DNA of 64,000 nt, taken from Halieaceae bacterium. GTDB lineage: Bacteria > Pseudomonadota > Gammaproteobacteria > Pseudomonadales > Halieaceae. The position numbers were made by a program, and so were the translations under genes. Below the pieces are notes generated by a model. It ran no database searches and was not told the origin of the DNA. It was given only the letters and a program-made list of their open reading frames with translations. Shown one piece after another: positions 1 through 16,014 of this stretch; positions within the stretch are counted from its first letter, which is position 1, and the number at the start of each line of letters is the position of its first letter. Location: assembly GCA_902547755.1 (NCBI GenBank), contig CACCPA010000002.1, forward strand, positions 124,001 through 188,000. The letters run 5' to 3'.

Positions 1-844
1 CCCGAGCGCGAGCAGCCCCAATATCGGTTGTCCAGTCGAGACCTACTGCATCGGCGCCGCAGTCAGCAATTTGCTCCAACCACTGGCCGCCACCCTTGGT
101 GAAGACAATGACGGGCACACGCTGGCCATCCGCCTCTCGAGGTAATCGGTCGACCACTGCTTGCATGTAGCGAAGAGAGAACTCTTGGTAATCACTGTGG
201 CTTAGCGAGCCGCCCCAGGTATCAAAAATTTGGAGCGCCTGTGCCCCCTGCTCAACCTGAGTGGTCAGATAAACCGCGACAGCGTCCGCAAGCTTATCGA
301 GCAATTGATGCATCGCCGCAGAATTATTGAAAGCCAACGACTTTGTCTTTGCGAAATCCTTGGACGAACCACCCTCGACCATGTAAGTGGCCAAGGTCCA
401 GGGAGAGCCAGAGAATCCAATCAGCGGAACCTTGCCATTGAGCTCCTTCCGAATTAAAGAAACAGCGTCCATGACATAGCCCAACTCATCCCGCGCTCTA
501 TTGGGCTCCAGAGCTGCGATCTCGGCGTCAGTCGACAAGGGTCTTTCAAACCGAGGCCCCTCGCCTTCCGTGAAATAAAGCCCTAACCCCATGGCATCGG
601 GGATTGTCAAAATATCTGAGAATAAGATAGCCGCGTCCATATCGTAACGACGTAACGGCTGCATGGTGACCTCACAGGCGAGTTCCGGCTGGGTACACAA
701 ACCCATAAAGCTGCCGGCTTGCGCGCGCGTGGCACGGTATTCAGGCAGGTAACGGCCTGCTTGGCGCATCATCCAAAGAGGTGTTCGGTCTACGGGCTCG
801 CGTAACAAGGCCCGCAAAAATCTATCATTTTGCAGTGGTGCCAT
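1..844 (-). CDS. hemE: Uroporphyrinogen decarboxylase, 3' end beyond the window
   Basis: Decarboxylates uroporphyrinogen III to coproporphyrinogen III in heme biosynthesis in the cytosol. Seen: an open frame on the minus strand from ATG at 844 running off the window edge, 281 residues of about 355. The N-terminus reads [20 protein letters not shown] and is followed by the family signature [11 protein letters not shown]; further on come FSDIL and [17 protein letters not shown], all typical of HemE. It is the last visible gene of a minus-strand run aroK-aroB-gltB-gltD-hemE, 62 bp behind gltD, the same order as in Pseudomonas. The frame is open at the edge, so about the last 70 codons are missing. 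Identification is secure. Confidence 0.96.
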   Translation of the reverse strand, partial: MAPLQNDRFLRALLREPVDRTPLWMMRQAGRYLPEYRATRAQAGSFMGLCTQPELACEVTMQPLRRYDMDAAILFSDILTIPDAMGLGLYFTEGEGPRFERPLSTDAEIAALEPNRARDELGYVMDAVSLIRKELNGKVPLIGFSGSPWTLATYMVEGGSSKDFAKTKSLAFNNSAAMHQLLDKLADAVAVYLTTQVEQGAQALQIFDTWGGSLSHSDYQEFSLRYMQAVVDRLPREADGQRVPVIVFTKGGGQWLEQIADCGADAVGLDWTTDIGAARAR

Positions 845-906
845 ATCGGCAGGATCCCCCGAGTGGTCGCCTCTGTGTGCAAACTCACTCTGATCTTTTT
901 TTATAT

Positions 907-6826
<5,920 letters not shown>

Positions 6827-6922
6827 GTCTGAGCTTGCTCGCTTGATAAAACTGGGGCCTAACGCCATGAACGCGCAAAGCCAAAAAGGCCGCATAGTCT
6901 ACACTTCTGGGCCTTTATCTAC

Positions 6923-6938
6923 AATTTGCGTAACCGCA
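6923..6938. promoter_or_regulatory. Short perfect palindrome in the aroB-gltB gap
   Basis: Seen: TTTGCG-TAAC-CGCAAA, a 6-bp perfect inverted repeat in the only gap of this gene run (6896-6967), about 100 bp upstream of the preferred gltB start. No T-run follows it on the minus strand, so it does not look like an intrinsic terminator of aroB. It could be an operator for gltBD, but no regulator can be named from the sequence. Confidence 0.25.
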
Positions 6939-6967
6939 AAAAGAGACCATCCTATCACTGGGGAGTT

Positions 6968-8071
6968 TTACAAGTTGGGTGCTATTTCGGATTCGTCTAG
7001 GCCTGCGGTGACAAAGGCATTCCCCAATGACTCGAGTAGCACGTAGCGGATTTTTCCCGCCTGAACTTTCTTATCGCCCTGCATCGCAGTCATGAAGGCA
7101 TCGACACCCATACCATCGGGTGCATGGGCAGGAAGAGAGAAAGCTTGCAAGAAGCCGTTTAGCGCCGCGACCGTGCCGGGCTCGACAGCACCGCGATCAG
7201 CTGAAATCCGTGTGGCGATGGCCATACCGGCCGCCACCGCCTCGCCGTGCAACCAAACACCAAAGCCCTGCTCCTTTTCGATCGCATGGCCAAAGGTGTG
7301 TCCGAAATTCAATATGGCTCTGACACCACCTTCACGCTCATCCCGCTTCACCATCTCGGCTTTGATCGCACAGCACCGTGCGATCACATCGGCTAACAGC
7401 GCTTCTTCACGCCTCACCAGCGCTTCCGAGTGACCAATCAAGTAATCGAAAAAGTTAGCATCAGCGATCAGGCCATACTTAATAACCTCAGCCATGCCCG
7501 CAGCATATTCTCGGTCCGGTAAGGTCTCCAGTGTCTGAGTATCTATGATGACGCCAATGGGCTGGTGGAAAGCGCCAATCAGGTTTTTACCCATCGGGTG
7601 GTTGACACCTGTCTTCCCCCCGACAGAAGAATCAACCTGTGACAACAGCGTCGTTGGCACTTGAATGAAATCGGCGCCGCGGAGAAAGGAAGCAGCGGCA
7701 AACCCAGTCATATCACCAACAACGCCTCCGCCAAGCGCAATAAATACGGTACTGCGCTCATGCTTATCCTCCAGGGCGGCCGTCAGGATGCGCTCATAGG
7801 ACGCGAGCGTCTTGTGCGCCTCGCCATCGGGTAATTCAACGACAGTTACTCTGCGGTTACCTGCATCATTGTCGTGCAGAGCATCCAAAACAGATGATTG
7901 AAACAATGGCGCAACCGTCTCGTTAGTAACAAGACAAACGTTGCGATCACCGACAAGCGCTCGCAACAGATCTCCCGAAGTCAGCAAGCTCGGACCGATA
8001 TGGATTGGATAGCTTCTGTCAGACCCCTGTGCGGTAAGTCGTACCATTACCTCTGGTGCTCTGGGACTCAT
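6968..8071 (-). CDS. aroB: 3-dehydroquinate synthase
   Basis: Second step of the shikimate pathway: cyclises DAHP to 3-dehydroquinate with catalytic NAD+ and a divalent metal. Seen: 367 residues, the family length; the glycine-rich GGGVVGDMTGFAAASFLRG near residue 110; QVPTTLLSQVDSSVGGKTGVN with the substrate-binding lysine; and the metal-binding histidines in NFGHTFGHAIE and WLHGEAVAAG. The start at 8071 overlaps the aroK stop by 4 bp (ATGA) and has AAGGGCG upstream, so the two are translationally coupled. In Pseudomonas a DamX-like SPOR gene follows; here gltB follows directly after a 141-bp gap to its preferred start. Confidence 0.97.
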   Translation of the reverse strand: MSPRAPEVMVRLTAQGSDRSYPIHIGPSLLTSGDLLRALVGDRNVCLVTNETVAPLFQSSVLDALHDNDAGNRRVTVVELPDGEAHKTLASYERILTAALEDKHERSTVFIALGGGVVGDMTGFAAASFLRGADFIQVPTTLLSQVDSSVGGKTGVNHPMGKNLIGAFHQPIGVIIDTQTLETLPDREYAAGMAEVIKYGLIADANFFDYLIGHSEALVRREEALLADVIARCCAIKAEMVKRDEREGGVRAILNFGHTFGHAIEKEQGFGVWLHGEAVAAGMAIATRISADRGAVEPGTVAALNGFLQAFSLPAHAPDGMGVDAFMTAMQGDKKVQAGKIRYVLLESLGNAFVTAGLDESEIAPNL

Positions 8072-8589
8072 GGTTCGCCCTTGTTGAAGGCTGTAAGTTT
8101 TTCCGCGATCGCCCCTGCGAGCTTTTTAGCAGAGCCACCGGTTGATGCGACCGTGACATCGGCCACTTCGCGATAGAGGGGGTCCCGAACGGCCATTATC
8201 TCTTGAAGCACCTTCCTGACATCCTTTCCCACCAACAACGGTCGTTTGGTCTTACCTTCAGTTCGACTCACCAGAGTCGATAACGACGCCTCCAAATAGA
8301 CAACTGTGCTCGCGCTCGACATAGCGATGCGATTTTCGGGCCTAAGAACAACACCACCACCGGTCGCAATCACCACATTGTCTCTCGATGCAAAGTCTTT
8401 GACGACAGCGGACTCGCGATCACGAAAACCGGACTCCCCTTCCACATCAAAAATCCATGGGATATCTGCGCCCGCGCGCTCCTGTATCACCTCGTCAAGA
8501 TCGAAGAACGTCGCCTGCAAGTGTGCAGCAAGGTGCCTACCCACAGTAGATTTACCGGCCCCAGGGGGACCGACCAAAAATACGCGCAT
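8068..8589 (-). CDS. aroK: Shikimate kinase
   Basis: Phosphorylates shikimate with ATP in chorismate synthesis. Seen: Walker A GPPGAGKST close to the N-terminus, the DLDEVIQ segment that carries the shikimate-binding aspartate, GESGFRDRE, and the GGGVV loop. I place the start at ATG 8589, not at the longer in-frame ATG at 8622: a GAGAG ribosome site lies just upstream and the resulting 173 residues start MRVFLVGPPG, the classical AroK length and N-terminus. It overlaps aroB by 4 bp. The divergent neighbour is ponA; the pilMNOPQ genes that often lie between the two are absent. Confidence 0.96.
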   Translation of the reverse strand: MRVFLVGPPGAGKSTVGRHLAAHLQATFFDLDEVIQERAGADIPWIFDVEGESGFRDRESAVVKDFASRDNVVIATGGGVVLRPENRIAMSSASTVVYLEASLSTLVSRTEGKTKRPLLVGKDVRKVLQEIMAVRDPLYREVADVTVASTGGSAKKLAGAIAEKLTAFNKGEP

Positions 8590-8743
8590 GTTATCTCTCG
8601 TTCGCCGGCTGGCTGCCCCCACTAGTTATCATTTATTGCAACACAGGTTGGGATAAAGTGCGACTTGGGAGTTAAGATATACAGATGAACCTACGACGAC
8701 TGCGTCGCATTTCCAACCAAAATTAAGGCCGGAGACCTAAGGC

Positions 8744-11152
8744 TTGTCGGTAGTCAAACATAGTGCAAACGCCCTCGTGTTGATCACAGCTGCCGCTGTG
8801 TGGTGGCTGGCCGGTTTGTATTTGTATCTCAGTCCAAAGCTACCTGAGGCTGAGGCACTCACTGACATCAAATTACAAACACCGCTTCGCATCATGAGTT
8901 CCGATGGGCAACTGATCGGCCAGTTCGGTGAGCAAAAAAGAATACCGGCGCGCTATGAGGGTCTACCTCAGAGCTTTATTGATGCACTCCTTGCTGCGGA
9001 AGACGACGGCTTCTTTGAACACTCGGGAATCGATTTCCTGGGATTGGCGCGTGCCGTGTCGGAGTTAGTGGCGACTGGCAGCAAGCAAAGTGGCGGCTCG
9101 ACCATCACAATGCAGGTGGCAAGAAATTTTTTCTTAACGCTGGATCAAACTTTCATCCGGAAGTTCACAGAAATCCTCCTTGCACTGGAAATTGAGCAGC
9201 GCCTTAGCAAAGAAGAAATTTTAGAGCTCTACGTGAATCGAGTCTTTTTAGGCCACCGGAGTTACGGCTTCGAAACCGCGGCGCAAACATACTATGGACG
9301 ATCACTCAGCGAGCTATCCGTCGCGGAGCACGCCATGTTGGCAGGGGTCCCGCAAGCGCCTTCTCGCAACAACCCTTTGAGTAACCCCAAGCGCAGTGAG
9401 ATCCGACGAAACTGGATTTTAGGTCGCATGCTGTCGCTCGACATGATTGATCGAGCGACGCACGACGAGGCAGTCGCCAGCACCGATATTGCATCCTTCA
9501 ATGGATTGAAGGTTGAGGTAGATGCTGACTACGTTGCGGAGATGGCGCGCCAGTTCGCGGTCGAGCGACTGGGGAGCAACGCCTACACCGATGGCTATGT
9601 GATCTACACAACCGTCGATGGAGATTTGCAGCAGGCTGCTCGCGATGCCCTGATTGATGGGCTTATTACCTATGACAATCGTCATGGCTGGCGCGGACCT
9701 GAGCAGCAACATCCGCCGCTCGAGGAAGAAACGCCCGAGGCATTAGACAAGCGCTGGAGGAGCGTACTTCGCGCCATGCCAGTCATCGCCGACTTACGAC
9801 CCGCCATTGTCACCGAGTTGCTCGAGGACGGGGCTCGTATGCTGTTGCGAGATGGAAGCACCGGCTTTCTCTCTTGGCGTGAAGATCTCAGTCGCATTCG
9901 CCGTTACTTAGATGAAGACAGACGAACCGGCAGTGCTCAGACTCTCAGCGACCTGCTGTCGGTCGGTGATTTGATCCGAGTCAGCGAAAGTGACGATAGC
10001 CTTCGTCTCGCCCAGGTGCCTCGCGTTCAAGGGGCACTAGTATCGCTCGATCCAAGCGACGGCTCGGTCAAGGCCCTCGTGGGCGGTATGGGCTTCGTAC
10101 TGTCCAAATTCAATCGAGCGACGCAGGCGAAGCGCCAGCCCGGCTCCAATTTCAAAGCGTTTCTCTATGCCGCTGCTCTCGAGAACGGTATCCACCCAGC
10201 GACGTTGATTAATGATGCGCCAGTCGTCGTTGGGAACTTAACTGACGAGGACTTATGGCGCCCCGAAAATGACAGCGGTCGATTTTATGGCCCAACCCGC
10301 GTTCGAGAAGCACTCACCTTCTCGAGGAACCTGGTGTCAATTCGCGTTCTTCAGCAACTCGGGGTCCGTAAGCTTATCGAAATGGCGGCTAGAGTCGGCT
10401 TCGATGTCAACGACATGCAGCCCAACTTGACACTCGCACTCGGTACCCATGCCTACACGCCACTCGAGGTTGCCAGTGGATACACAGCCATTGCCAATGG
10501 CGGTTTTAAAGTTGAGCCCTGGCTCATCCAAAGAATTGAAGACGTCGACGGCAATATCATTTACGCGGCCGACCCATTTATCGCCTGCTCTGCATGCGAC
10601 CGGCAAGAATCGGATGATGAGTTCCTCGAAGCGTCCCGAATCGAGGACTTGCTAGAAGACCGCGAGCCCGAGTTCCGAGAGGCGCCACGAATTATCGACG
10701 AGCGGGTTACTTACGTCCTGACATCGATGCTGGAGGACGTGATCCAACGCGGTACTGGGCGACGAGCTCGCGTCCTAGAACGCAATGATCTCGCCGGTAA
10801 AACAGGAACTACAAACGGTCCGAGAGACGCCTGGTTCTCGGGTTATAACCGGGATCTAGTCACCACCACGTGGGTAGGTTTTGATGATTATAGTCTCATG
10901 GGCCGCAGGGAATTCGGCGGCACCGCGGCACTGCCGATTTGGATCGACTTTATGCGAGTCGCCCTACCACCACAAAGCGCAGCAGCAGAGATGCCGCCTG
11001 GGGTTGTCAGATTGCGAATCGACAAGGATTCAGGACAGCGAACAGATAGCCAATCCTCATCGATGTGGGAGGTTTTCCTTCAGGAGTTTACGCCTATCAA
11101 TCAGCGCGGCCGGAATGATACCGACCCCGAGGACTTAGATGGGCTGTTCTGA
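8744..11152 (+). CDS. mrcA: Penicillin-binding protein 1A, bifunctional peptidoglycan synthase
   Basis: Polymerises lipid II (glycosyltransferase) and cross-links stem peptides (transpeptidase) at the inner membrane, periplasmic side. Seen: one N-terminal membrane segment (residues about 9-28); the GT51 domain with AAEDDGFFEHSGID and GGSTITMQ; then a transpeptidase with the SxxK serine at about residue 468 (GSNFK), SRN as the SxN motif, and KTGTT. At 802 residues it is close to other PBP1A proteins (called ponA in Pseudomonas). The start appears to be TTG at 8744 behind GGAG; no ATG upstream is in frame, and this start gives the usual short cytosolic tail. A 13-codon arginine-rich frame (8685-8726) precedes it in another frame. 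Confidence 0.95.
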   Translation: MSVVKHSANALVLITAAAVWWLAGLYLYLSPKLPEAEALTDIKLQTPLRIMSSDGQLIGQFGEQKRIPARYEGLPQSFIDALLAAEDDGFFEHSGIDFLGLARAVSELVATGSKQSGGSTITMQVARNFFLTLDQTFIRKFTEILLALEIEQRLSKEEILELYVNRVFLGHRSYGFETAAQTYYGRSLSELSVAEHAMLAGVPQAPSRNNPLSNPKRSEIRRNWILGRMLSLDMIDRATHDEAVASTDIASFNGLKVEVDADYVAEMARQFAVERLGSNAYTDGYVIYTTVDGDLQQAARDALIDGLITYDNRHGWRGPEQQHPPLEEETPEALDKRWRSVLRAMPVIADLRPAIVTELLEDGARMLLRDGSTGFLSWREDLSRIRRYLDEDRRTGSAQTLSDLLSVGDLIRVSESDDSLRLAQVPRVQGALVSLDPSDGSVKALVGGMGFVLSKFNRATQAKRQPGSNFKAFLYAAALENGIHPATLINDAPVVVGNLTDEDLWRPENDSGRFYGPTRVREALTFSRNLVSIRVLQQLGVRKLIEMAARVGFDVNDMQPNLTLALGTHAYTPLEVASGYTAIANGGFKVEPWLIQRIEDVDGNIIYAADPFIACSACDRQESDDEFLEASRIEDLLEDREPEFREAPRIIDERVTYVLTSMLEDVIQRGTGRRARVLERNDLAGKTGTTNGPRDAWFSGYNRDLVTTTWVGFDDYSLMGRREFGGTAALPIWIDFMRVALPPQSAAAEMPPGVVRLRIDKDSGQRTDSQSSSMWEVFLQEFTPINQRGRNDTDPEDLDGLF

Positions 11153-11170
11153 GGCTCCACTTTTTTGGGC

Positions 11171-11196
11171 AAAAAAACGCCGACATAAACCGGCGT
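11171..11196 (-). terminator. Intrinsic terminator of rpmE
   Basis: Seen: 6-bp stem ACGCCG/CGGCGT around an 8-nt loop. Read on the minus strand it is followed by seven T residues, and it lies 21 bp past the rpmE stop. Read on the plus strand only CTTT follows, so it may also weakly terminate mrcA from the other side. Confidence 0.75.
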
Positions 11197-11216
11197 CTTT
11201 AAAACTAACCAGACAC

Positions 11217-11432
11217 TTACTTCTTTAAGCTGCGACCAGCAAAGCGCTTGTTGAAGCGATCGACTCGACCACCAGAATCAACGATTTTCTGCTTACCGGT
11301 GAAAAACGGATGACACCGACTGCAGACGTCAATAGTGATATCCTGCGCAAGCGTTGAACGTGTCTTGATTTCGTTGCCACAGCTGCAGCGTGCAGTGATG
11401 TCTTCGTAACGCGGATGAATATCTGCCTTCAT
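11217..11432 (-). CDS. rpmE: Large ribosomal subunit protein bL31 (zinc-binding form)
   Basis: Ribosomal protein of the 50S subunit. Seen: 71 residues starting [12 protein letters not shown], with CSCGN and CSRCHPF supplying the four-cysteine zinc site (C+ form), then FFTGKQ and [11 protein letters not shown]. The frame extends five codons upstream, but ATG at 11432 has a GAGGG ribosome site 6 nt before it and gives the canonical N-terminus. Monocistronic, divergent from priA with a 45-bp gap, ended by the terminator at 11171-11196. The zinc-containing form suggests that a zinc-free paralogue (YkgM type), if present, lies elsewhere. Confidence 0.97.
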   Translation of the reverse strand: MKADIHPRYEDITARCSCGNEIKTRSTLAQDITIDVCSRCHPFFTGKQKIVDSGGRVDRFNKRFAGRSLKK

Positions 11433-11477
11433 GTTACCCTCGAGCACCTTGTGGGTGTCTAGTAAAAAAGAGCGCGG

Positions 11478-13679
11478 ATGATACCAGAGCCCAAAGCCAA
11501 TTCAAGCCCTCTTGTATGGGTAATCTCGGTGCCATCGCGGCTACACCGAGTTTTTGAATATTTACCGCCCTCAGACAATCAAATAACGCCACAACCGGGA
11601 GCTCGAGTGAAAATTCCATTTGCCGGTCGGGATATGGTTGGGATTTTTCTTGAGGAAAGACGGAGTGAGCTCCCCGCCGCAACTGCACTCAAACGCGCGG
11701 AAACGTTGCTGGACAACGAACTGCCGCTGCTTGGTTCGGATCAACTACAGTTACTTCGATGGCTCTCTGAGTATTACCTCATTCCTCATGGCGAGGCATT
11801 ACAGCTGGGCTTGGCGACACCCGAGCGCAAAGGTCGCCCCGCATGGACGGCAGAAGCCGATTACATCGCCCTAAATCACGGTACTAAAACGATAGCTGAA
11901 ATCCCTACCAGAGCGACCAAACAACGGGCCGCGGCTCAATTCATTGGCGAACACACCGTCCCGATTGCCAGTCTTACCAAAGCGGGTTTCTCTGCAGCGG
12001 TAATATCAGCCCTCATCAAATCGGGCGTGGCAGAAAAAAAACGAGCGGAACCAACGGCGTACTCGCCTCAACCGACAGTGAACTTGACTGACGCACAGCA
12101 AGGGATTTGCAGCACGCTGAAGGCGCAAATGACGGGCTTCAAACCCCATCTGCTCGAGGGAGTTACGGGCAGCGGAAAAACAGAGATCTACATCGAATGT
12201 ATTAAGGAAGCGATAGCACGAGGTCATCAGGCACTGGTCATCATTCCCGAAATTGGTCTTACACCCCAAACCAAACACCGTTTCGAGGCGGCGTTGGGAT
12301 GTGAAGTACCACTCATACATTCCGGACTCACTGAGGCTGAGCGAGGTCGAACATGGGCGATGGCGCGTTCAGGCGTTGCCCGCGTGGTGCTTGGCACTCG
12401 CTCTTCCATATTCTGTAGCTTCCGGACCTTGGGTCTCATTGTCGTCGATGAGGAGCATGACCCGTCTTTCAGACAGCAGGATCACCCCCGTTACTCAGCG
12501 CGAGATGTCGCTGTTAAACGGGCTCAGATCTGCAACTGCCCAATTATAATGGGAAGCGCCACACCCAGTCTGGAAACAATCGCTAACTGCGACCAGGGCC
12601 GGTATCAGCATCACGCTCTGATGCAACGGCCACAGGGTAGCGCGTTGCCTGATATCTCTCTGATCGATACCCGAGGCCTCGCGCTCAGCAGTGGGTTATC
12701 AGACGAGGTGATCAATCAGATTCGCCTCGCACTGGAGCGAAAGGAGCAAGCGCTACTGTTCATCAACCGACGGGGATTTGCTCATAGTCTGCAGTGCGAA
12801 GACTGCGGTTGGGTTGCAGACTGTCAACACTGTGACTCATCCATGGCCGTTCATCGGACGCCACCGCATTTGAGCTGTCATTACTGCAACACCAAAACGA
12901 GTGCCCCGACCTACTGTCAGCAGTGCAATAGCAATCGCCTAACCAGTAGGGGCATCGGTACCGAGCAACTTGAGCTCTTGATGAACCGTCACTTCAGTTC
13001 GACCCCGATATTCCGAATTGACAGTGACAACATCAAAAATATGAAAACTCTCTCGCAAGCCCTACACGGTATCGCCAGCGCTGAATCGGCCATACTGTTA
13101 GGCACGCAAATGCTGTCCAAAGGACATGACTTCCCTAGAGTGACCTGTGTTGTCGTCGTCGATGCCGATAGCCTCCTATACAGTCCTGACTTTCGGGCGG
13201 AGGAGCGGCTGCTCCAGCTGCTGGTTCAAGTTGCAGGGCGCGCCGGCAGATCCAGTCTCCCGGGGAAGGTCTTGATACAAACCCGCAGTCCGGACCACCC
13301 CATGATGCAGCAACTTGTCGAGCGATCTTATACGGACCAAGCGCGTGCCCTCTTACTTCGCCGAGAAGCACTTCACCTGCCACCGAAGGGCGCCATGGGA
13401 TTGATTCGCAGTGACAGTAAGCAGGAAAAAGACGCTATAGATTTCTTGGATGCCCTGCGTCAACAGCTGCCGATCCAGGATGAGGTGCGCTTAATTGGCC
13501 CCATGCCAACACTAATGACACGTCGTGCCAACATGTATCGCTATCAGATTATTGTGCACGCCCAGACCCGCAGAGCAGTGCATTCACTTCTGGAGGCTGC
13601 AAGAGACATCGGATCAACGCAAAAATTAGGGCGAAAAGTCAGCTGGTTTGTTGAAATCGACCCAACGGAAACGCTCTAA
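11478..13679 (+). CDS. priA: Primosomal replication restart helicase PriA
   Basis: 3'-5' DNA helicase that reloads the replisome at stalled forks. Seen: 733 residues; N-terminal DNA-binding region; Walker [10 protein letters not shown] near residue 230; DEEH box ([10 protein letters not shown]) near 325; eight cysteines forming two zinc sites ([13 protein letters not shown] and CHYCNTK..YCQQC, about 438-490); helicase motif VI as [10 protein letters not shown]. All elements of an active PriA are present. It is divergent from rpmE and followed by argS after 61 bp, the order also found in Pseudomonas. Confidence 0.97.
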   Translation: MIPEPKANSSPLVWVISVPSRLHRVFEYLPPSDNQITPQPGARVKIPFAGRDMVGIFLEERRSELPAATALKRAETLLDNELPLLGSDQLQLLRWLSEYYLIPHGEALQLGLATPERKGRPAWTAEADYIALNHGTKTIAEIPTRATKQRAAAQFIGEHTVPIASLTKAGFSAAVISALIKSGVAEKKRAEPTAYSPQPTVNLTDAQQGICSTLKAQMTGFKPHLLEGVTGSGKTEIYIECIKEAIARGHQALVIIPEIGLTPQTKHRFEAALGCEVPLIHSGLTEAERGRTWAMARSGVARVVLGTRSSIFCSFRTLGLIVVDEEHDPSFRQQDHPRYSARDVAVKRAQICNCPIIMGSATPSLETIANCDQGRYQHHALMQRPQGSALPDISLIDTRGLALSSGLSDEVINQIRLALERKEQALLFINRRGFAHSLQCEDCGWVADCQHCDSSMAVHRTPPHLSCHYCNTKTSAPTYCQQCNSNRLTSRGIGTEQLELLMNRHFSSTPIFRIDSDNIKNMKTLSQALHGIASAESAILLGTQMLSKGHDFPRVTCVVVVDADSLLYSPDFRAEERLLQLLVQVAGRAGRSSLPGKVLIQTRSPDHPMMQQLVERSYTDQARALLLRREALHLPPKGAMGLIRSDSKQEKDAIDFLDALRQQLPIQDEVRLIGPMPTLMTRRANMYRYQIIVHAQTRRAVHSLLEAARDIGSTQKLGRKVSWFVEIDPTETL

Positions 13680-13740
13680 CGAGATACACTACGGCTCAAC
13701 AGACAAGGCGCTCCACGTCACAACAGATCAAGCGACATCA

Positions 13741-15426
13741 ATGAAAGATCAGGTAGTTGATTTAATCGAGCAATCTATTCGGGCAATCCAAGCGGAGGGC
13801 ATGCTGCCAGAGGGTGAGCTTCCGAAGCCTCAGGTTGACCATACGCGCGACCCCAAGCACGGGGATTTGGCTACTAATGCAGCGATGGTGCTAGCCAAAA
13901 AAGCCGGCATGCCGCCGCGCGACTTGGCGGCGGCGATCATCGAACGACTACCCCAAAATAATATGATAACGAAGTGTGACATCGCCGGTCCGGGCTTTAT
14001 CAACTTCCATATTTCCCAAGCGAGCAACATCGCTGTTGTCGAGACCATTCTGACAACGAGTGAGGAATATGGCCGCTCAAATGAAGGTCAGGGAAGGCGC
14101 GTTCAGGTGGAGTTTGTCTCAGCGAACCCAACGGGCCCTCTGCATGTGGGGCATGGTCGAGGGGCTGCGATTGGCGATGCGCTTTGCAGGCTCTTGGACA
14201 ATGCCGGCTGGTCGGTGCATCGGGAGTTCTATTACAACGATGCGGGCCAGCAGATCAGTAATCTTGCGCTGTCAGTGAAAGCCCGAATCGATGGTGTGGA
14301 GCCGGGTGATACTACTTGGCCCGCCGACGGGTATCAGGGTGACTATATAAAAGACGTCGCCACCGCCTACCAGAATAAGCAAACCGTGAATGCAGCAGAC
14401 CGCACAGTCACGGCCTCCGGCGATGCCGTGGACGTGGCCAACATACAGGCATTCTCAGTCGCCTGGCTCCGCCGCGAGCAAGATGAAGATCTAAAAGCGT
14501 TTGACGTCAACTTTGACTGCTATTTTCTCGAGTCATCGCTTTACACGTCGAACGCAGTTGAGAAAACAGTCGAAACACTGATCGACAATCAATTTACGTA
14601 CGAGCAGGATGGTGCGCTTTGGCTGCGCACAACTGATTTTGGCGATGACAAAGACCGTGTTATGCGAAAGCGCGAGGGAGGCTACACCTATTTTGTTCCC
14701 GATGTGGCGTACCACCACAACAAGTGGGAGCGGGGTTTCGAGCGCGTTATTAACGAGCAGGGAGCCGACCATCACAGCACCATCACTCGAGTCAGGGCGG
14801 GATTACAGGGCCTGAAGACAGACATCTCCGAAGGCTGGCCAGAGTACGTACTGCACCAGATGGTGACCGTTATGCGCGACGGTGAAGAGGTTAAATTATC
14901 CAAGCGCGCCGGGAGCTACGTGACCCTCCGTGATCTCATCGACTGGGTGGGTCGAGATGCCACACGCTACTTCCTGACGGCCCGTGCAGCAACGTCTCAG
15001 CTTACGTTTGATATCGACCTTGCTCTGTCAAAAAGTAATGAGAACCCCGTGTACTACATCCAGTACGCGCACGCACGAATCTGCAGCGTTCAGCGTAAAG
15101 CACTTGAGCAATTTGGGCAGTGGACGGCAGCCGACGGCATTCAGCACCTTGAACTCCTAAATAGTAGCGAGGAGCAGTCGCTGGCTTTGGTGCTCAGTAA
15201 ATACCCAGAGGTGCTTGCTGGGGCGACAAAGCGCCTAGAGCCGCACGCAGTGGCTAATTACCTACGCGATGTGGCAGCGGAATTTCACTCCTTTTACAAC
15301 GCGCACAAAATAATGGAAGCCGATGAGGGAATCAGCCTGGCGCGGCTTGCACTCGCTACTGCGACGCAGCAAGTCATTGCGAGTGGACTCAGAATTCTCG
15401 GTGTCTCTGCACCTGAGGCGATGTGA
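13741..15426 (+). CDS. argS: Arginyl-tRNA synthetase
   Basis: Class I aminoacyl-tRNA synthetase that charges tRNA-Arg. Seen: N-terminal Add-1 domain, HIGH motif in NPTGPLHVGHGRG, KMSKS equivalent LSKRAGSY, and a C-terminal DALR anticodon-binding domain. The open frame reaches back into priA (13648), but ATG 13741 gives MKDQVVDLIEQSIRAI and 561 residues, the normal length; the extension has no family counterpart. The Shine-Dalgarno is weak. The stop overlaps the GTG start of the SPOR gene by 4 bp. Confidence 0.95.
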   Translation: MKDQVVDLIEQSIRAIQAEGMLPEGELPKPQVDHTRDPKHGDLATNAAMVLAKKAGMPPRDLAAAIIERLPQNNMITKCDIAGPGFINFHISQASNIAVVETILTTSEEYGRSNEGQGRRVQVEFVSANPTGPLHVGHGRGAAIGDALCRLLDNAGWSVHREFYYNDAGQQISNLALSVKARIDGVEPGDTTWPADGYQGDYIKDVATAYQNKQTVNAADRTVTASGDAVDVANIQAFSVAWLRREQDEDLKAFDVNFDCYFLESSLYTSNAVEKTVETLIDNQFTYEQDGALWLRTTDFGDDKDRVMRKREGGYTYFVPDVAYHHNKWERGFERVINEQGADHHSTITRVRAGLQGLKTDISEGWPEYVLHQMVTVMRDGEEVKLSKRAGSYVTLRDLIDWVGRDATRYFLTARAATSQLTFDIDLALSKSNENPVYYIQYAHARICSVQRKALEQFGQWTAADGIQHLELLNSSEEQSLALVLSKYPEVLAGATKRLEPHAVANYLRDVAAEFHSFYNAHKIMEADEGISLARLALATATQQVIASGLRILGVSAPEAM

Positions 15427-15998
15427 TCGTGGCGAATCCATCGACAAGCACCAAGCGCAAACGAAATACGGGGAGTGCAACTCGGAGCACAACCTCACAG
15501 ACCAAGAAAAAATCTGCGGACACTCCGCTGTTTAACGCCTCGCACGTCAATGGATTTATCGTCGGTGTCATGACAGGCGCCATCGCCAGCCTGGGCATCG
15601 TCGCGGGCATCAATCCAACAGCCCTACCCGCAGCAATCACTCCCTCGACGGCTGGGACTGCGGAGTCGACACCACAACCCAGCTTCACCTTTTTTAACAC
15701 GTTGGAAGACGAGTCATTCAGCCTAGATACAGGGCGCTCGGTGGAAATCGGTCCATCTGAATACACACAGTACGTGCTTCAGGCAGGTTCCTTTCGAGCC
15801 ATAGCCGATGCCGATAGGCGCCGTGGAGAGCTCGCGCTCCTGGGATTAGAGTCATCAATTGAGCAAATGAATACCGATACGGGAAGTTGGCACCGTGTGT
15901 ACATCGGCCCCTTCGATAGTCGCTCGGCGATGGCCAAAGCGAGAGCGCTTACCGCCCAGTCAGATATTGATACGCTGCTCCTAAAGCGTGCTCAATGA
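15423..15998 (+). CDS. SPOR-domain membrane protein, FtsN-like
   Basis: Probable septal peptidoglycan-binding division protein. Seen: 191 residues; basic Ser/Thr-rich cytosolic tail (about 1-40); one membrane segment (about 41-62); a low-complexity Pro/Thr periplasmic linker; and a C-terminal SPOR domain from about residue 115 (YVLQAGSFRAIADADRRRGEL ... VYIGPF). The start is GTG 15423, overlapping argS by 4 bp; GTG 15429 is an alternative. Known: in Pseudomonas the gene in this slot, right after argS, is annotated FtsN. The periplasmic part is short and an essential FtsN motif cannot be confirmed by eye, so I give the family and not the symbol. Confidence 0.85.
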   Translation: MIVANPSTSTKRKRNTGSATRSTTSQTKKKSADTPLFNASHVNGFIVGVMTGAIASLGIVAGINPTALPAAITPSTAGTAESTPQPSFTFFNTLEDESFSLDTGRSVEIGPSEYTQYVLQAGSFRAIADADRRRGELALLGLESSIEQMNTDTGSWHRVYIGPFDSRSAMAKARALTAQSDIDTLLLKRAQ

Positions 15999-16014
15999 GC
16001 ATAGGTTGAACTCT

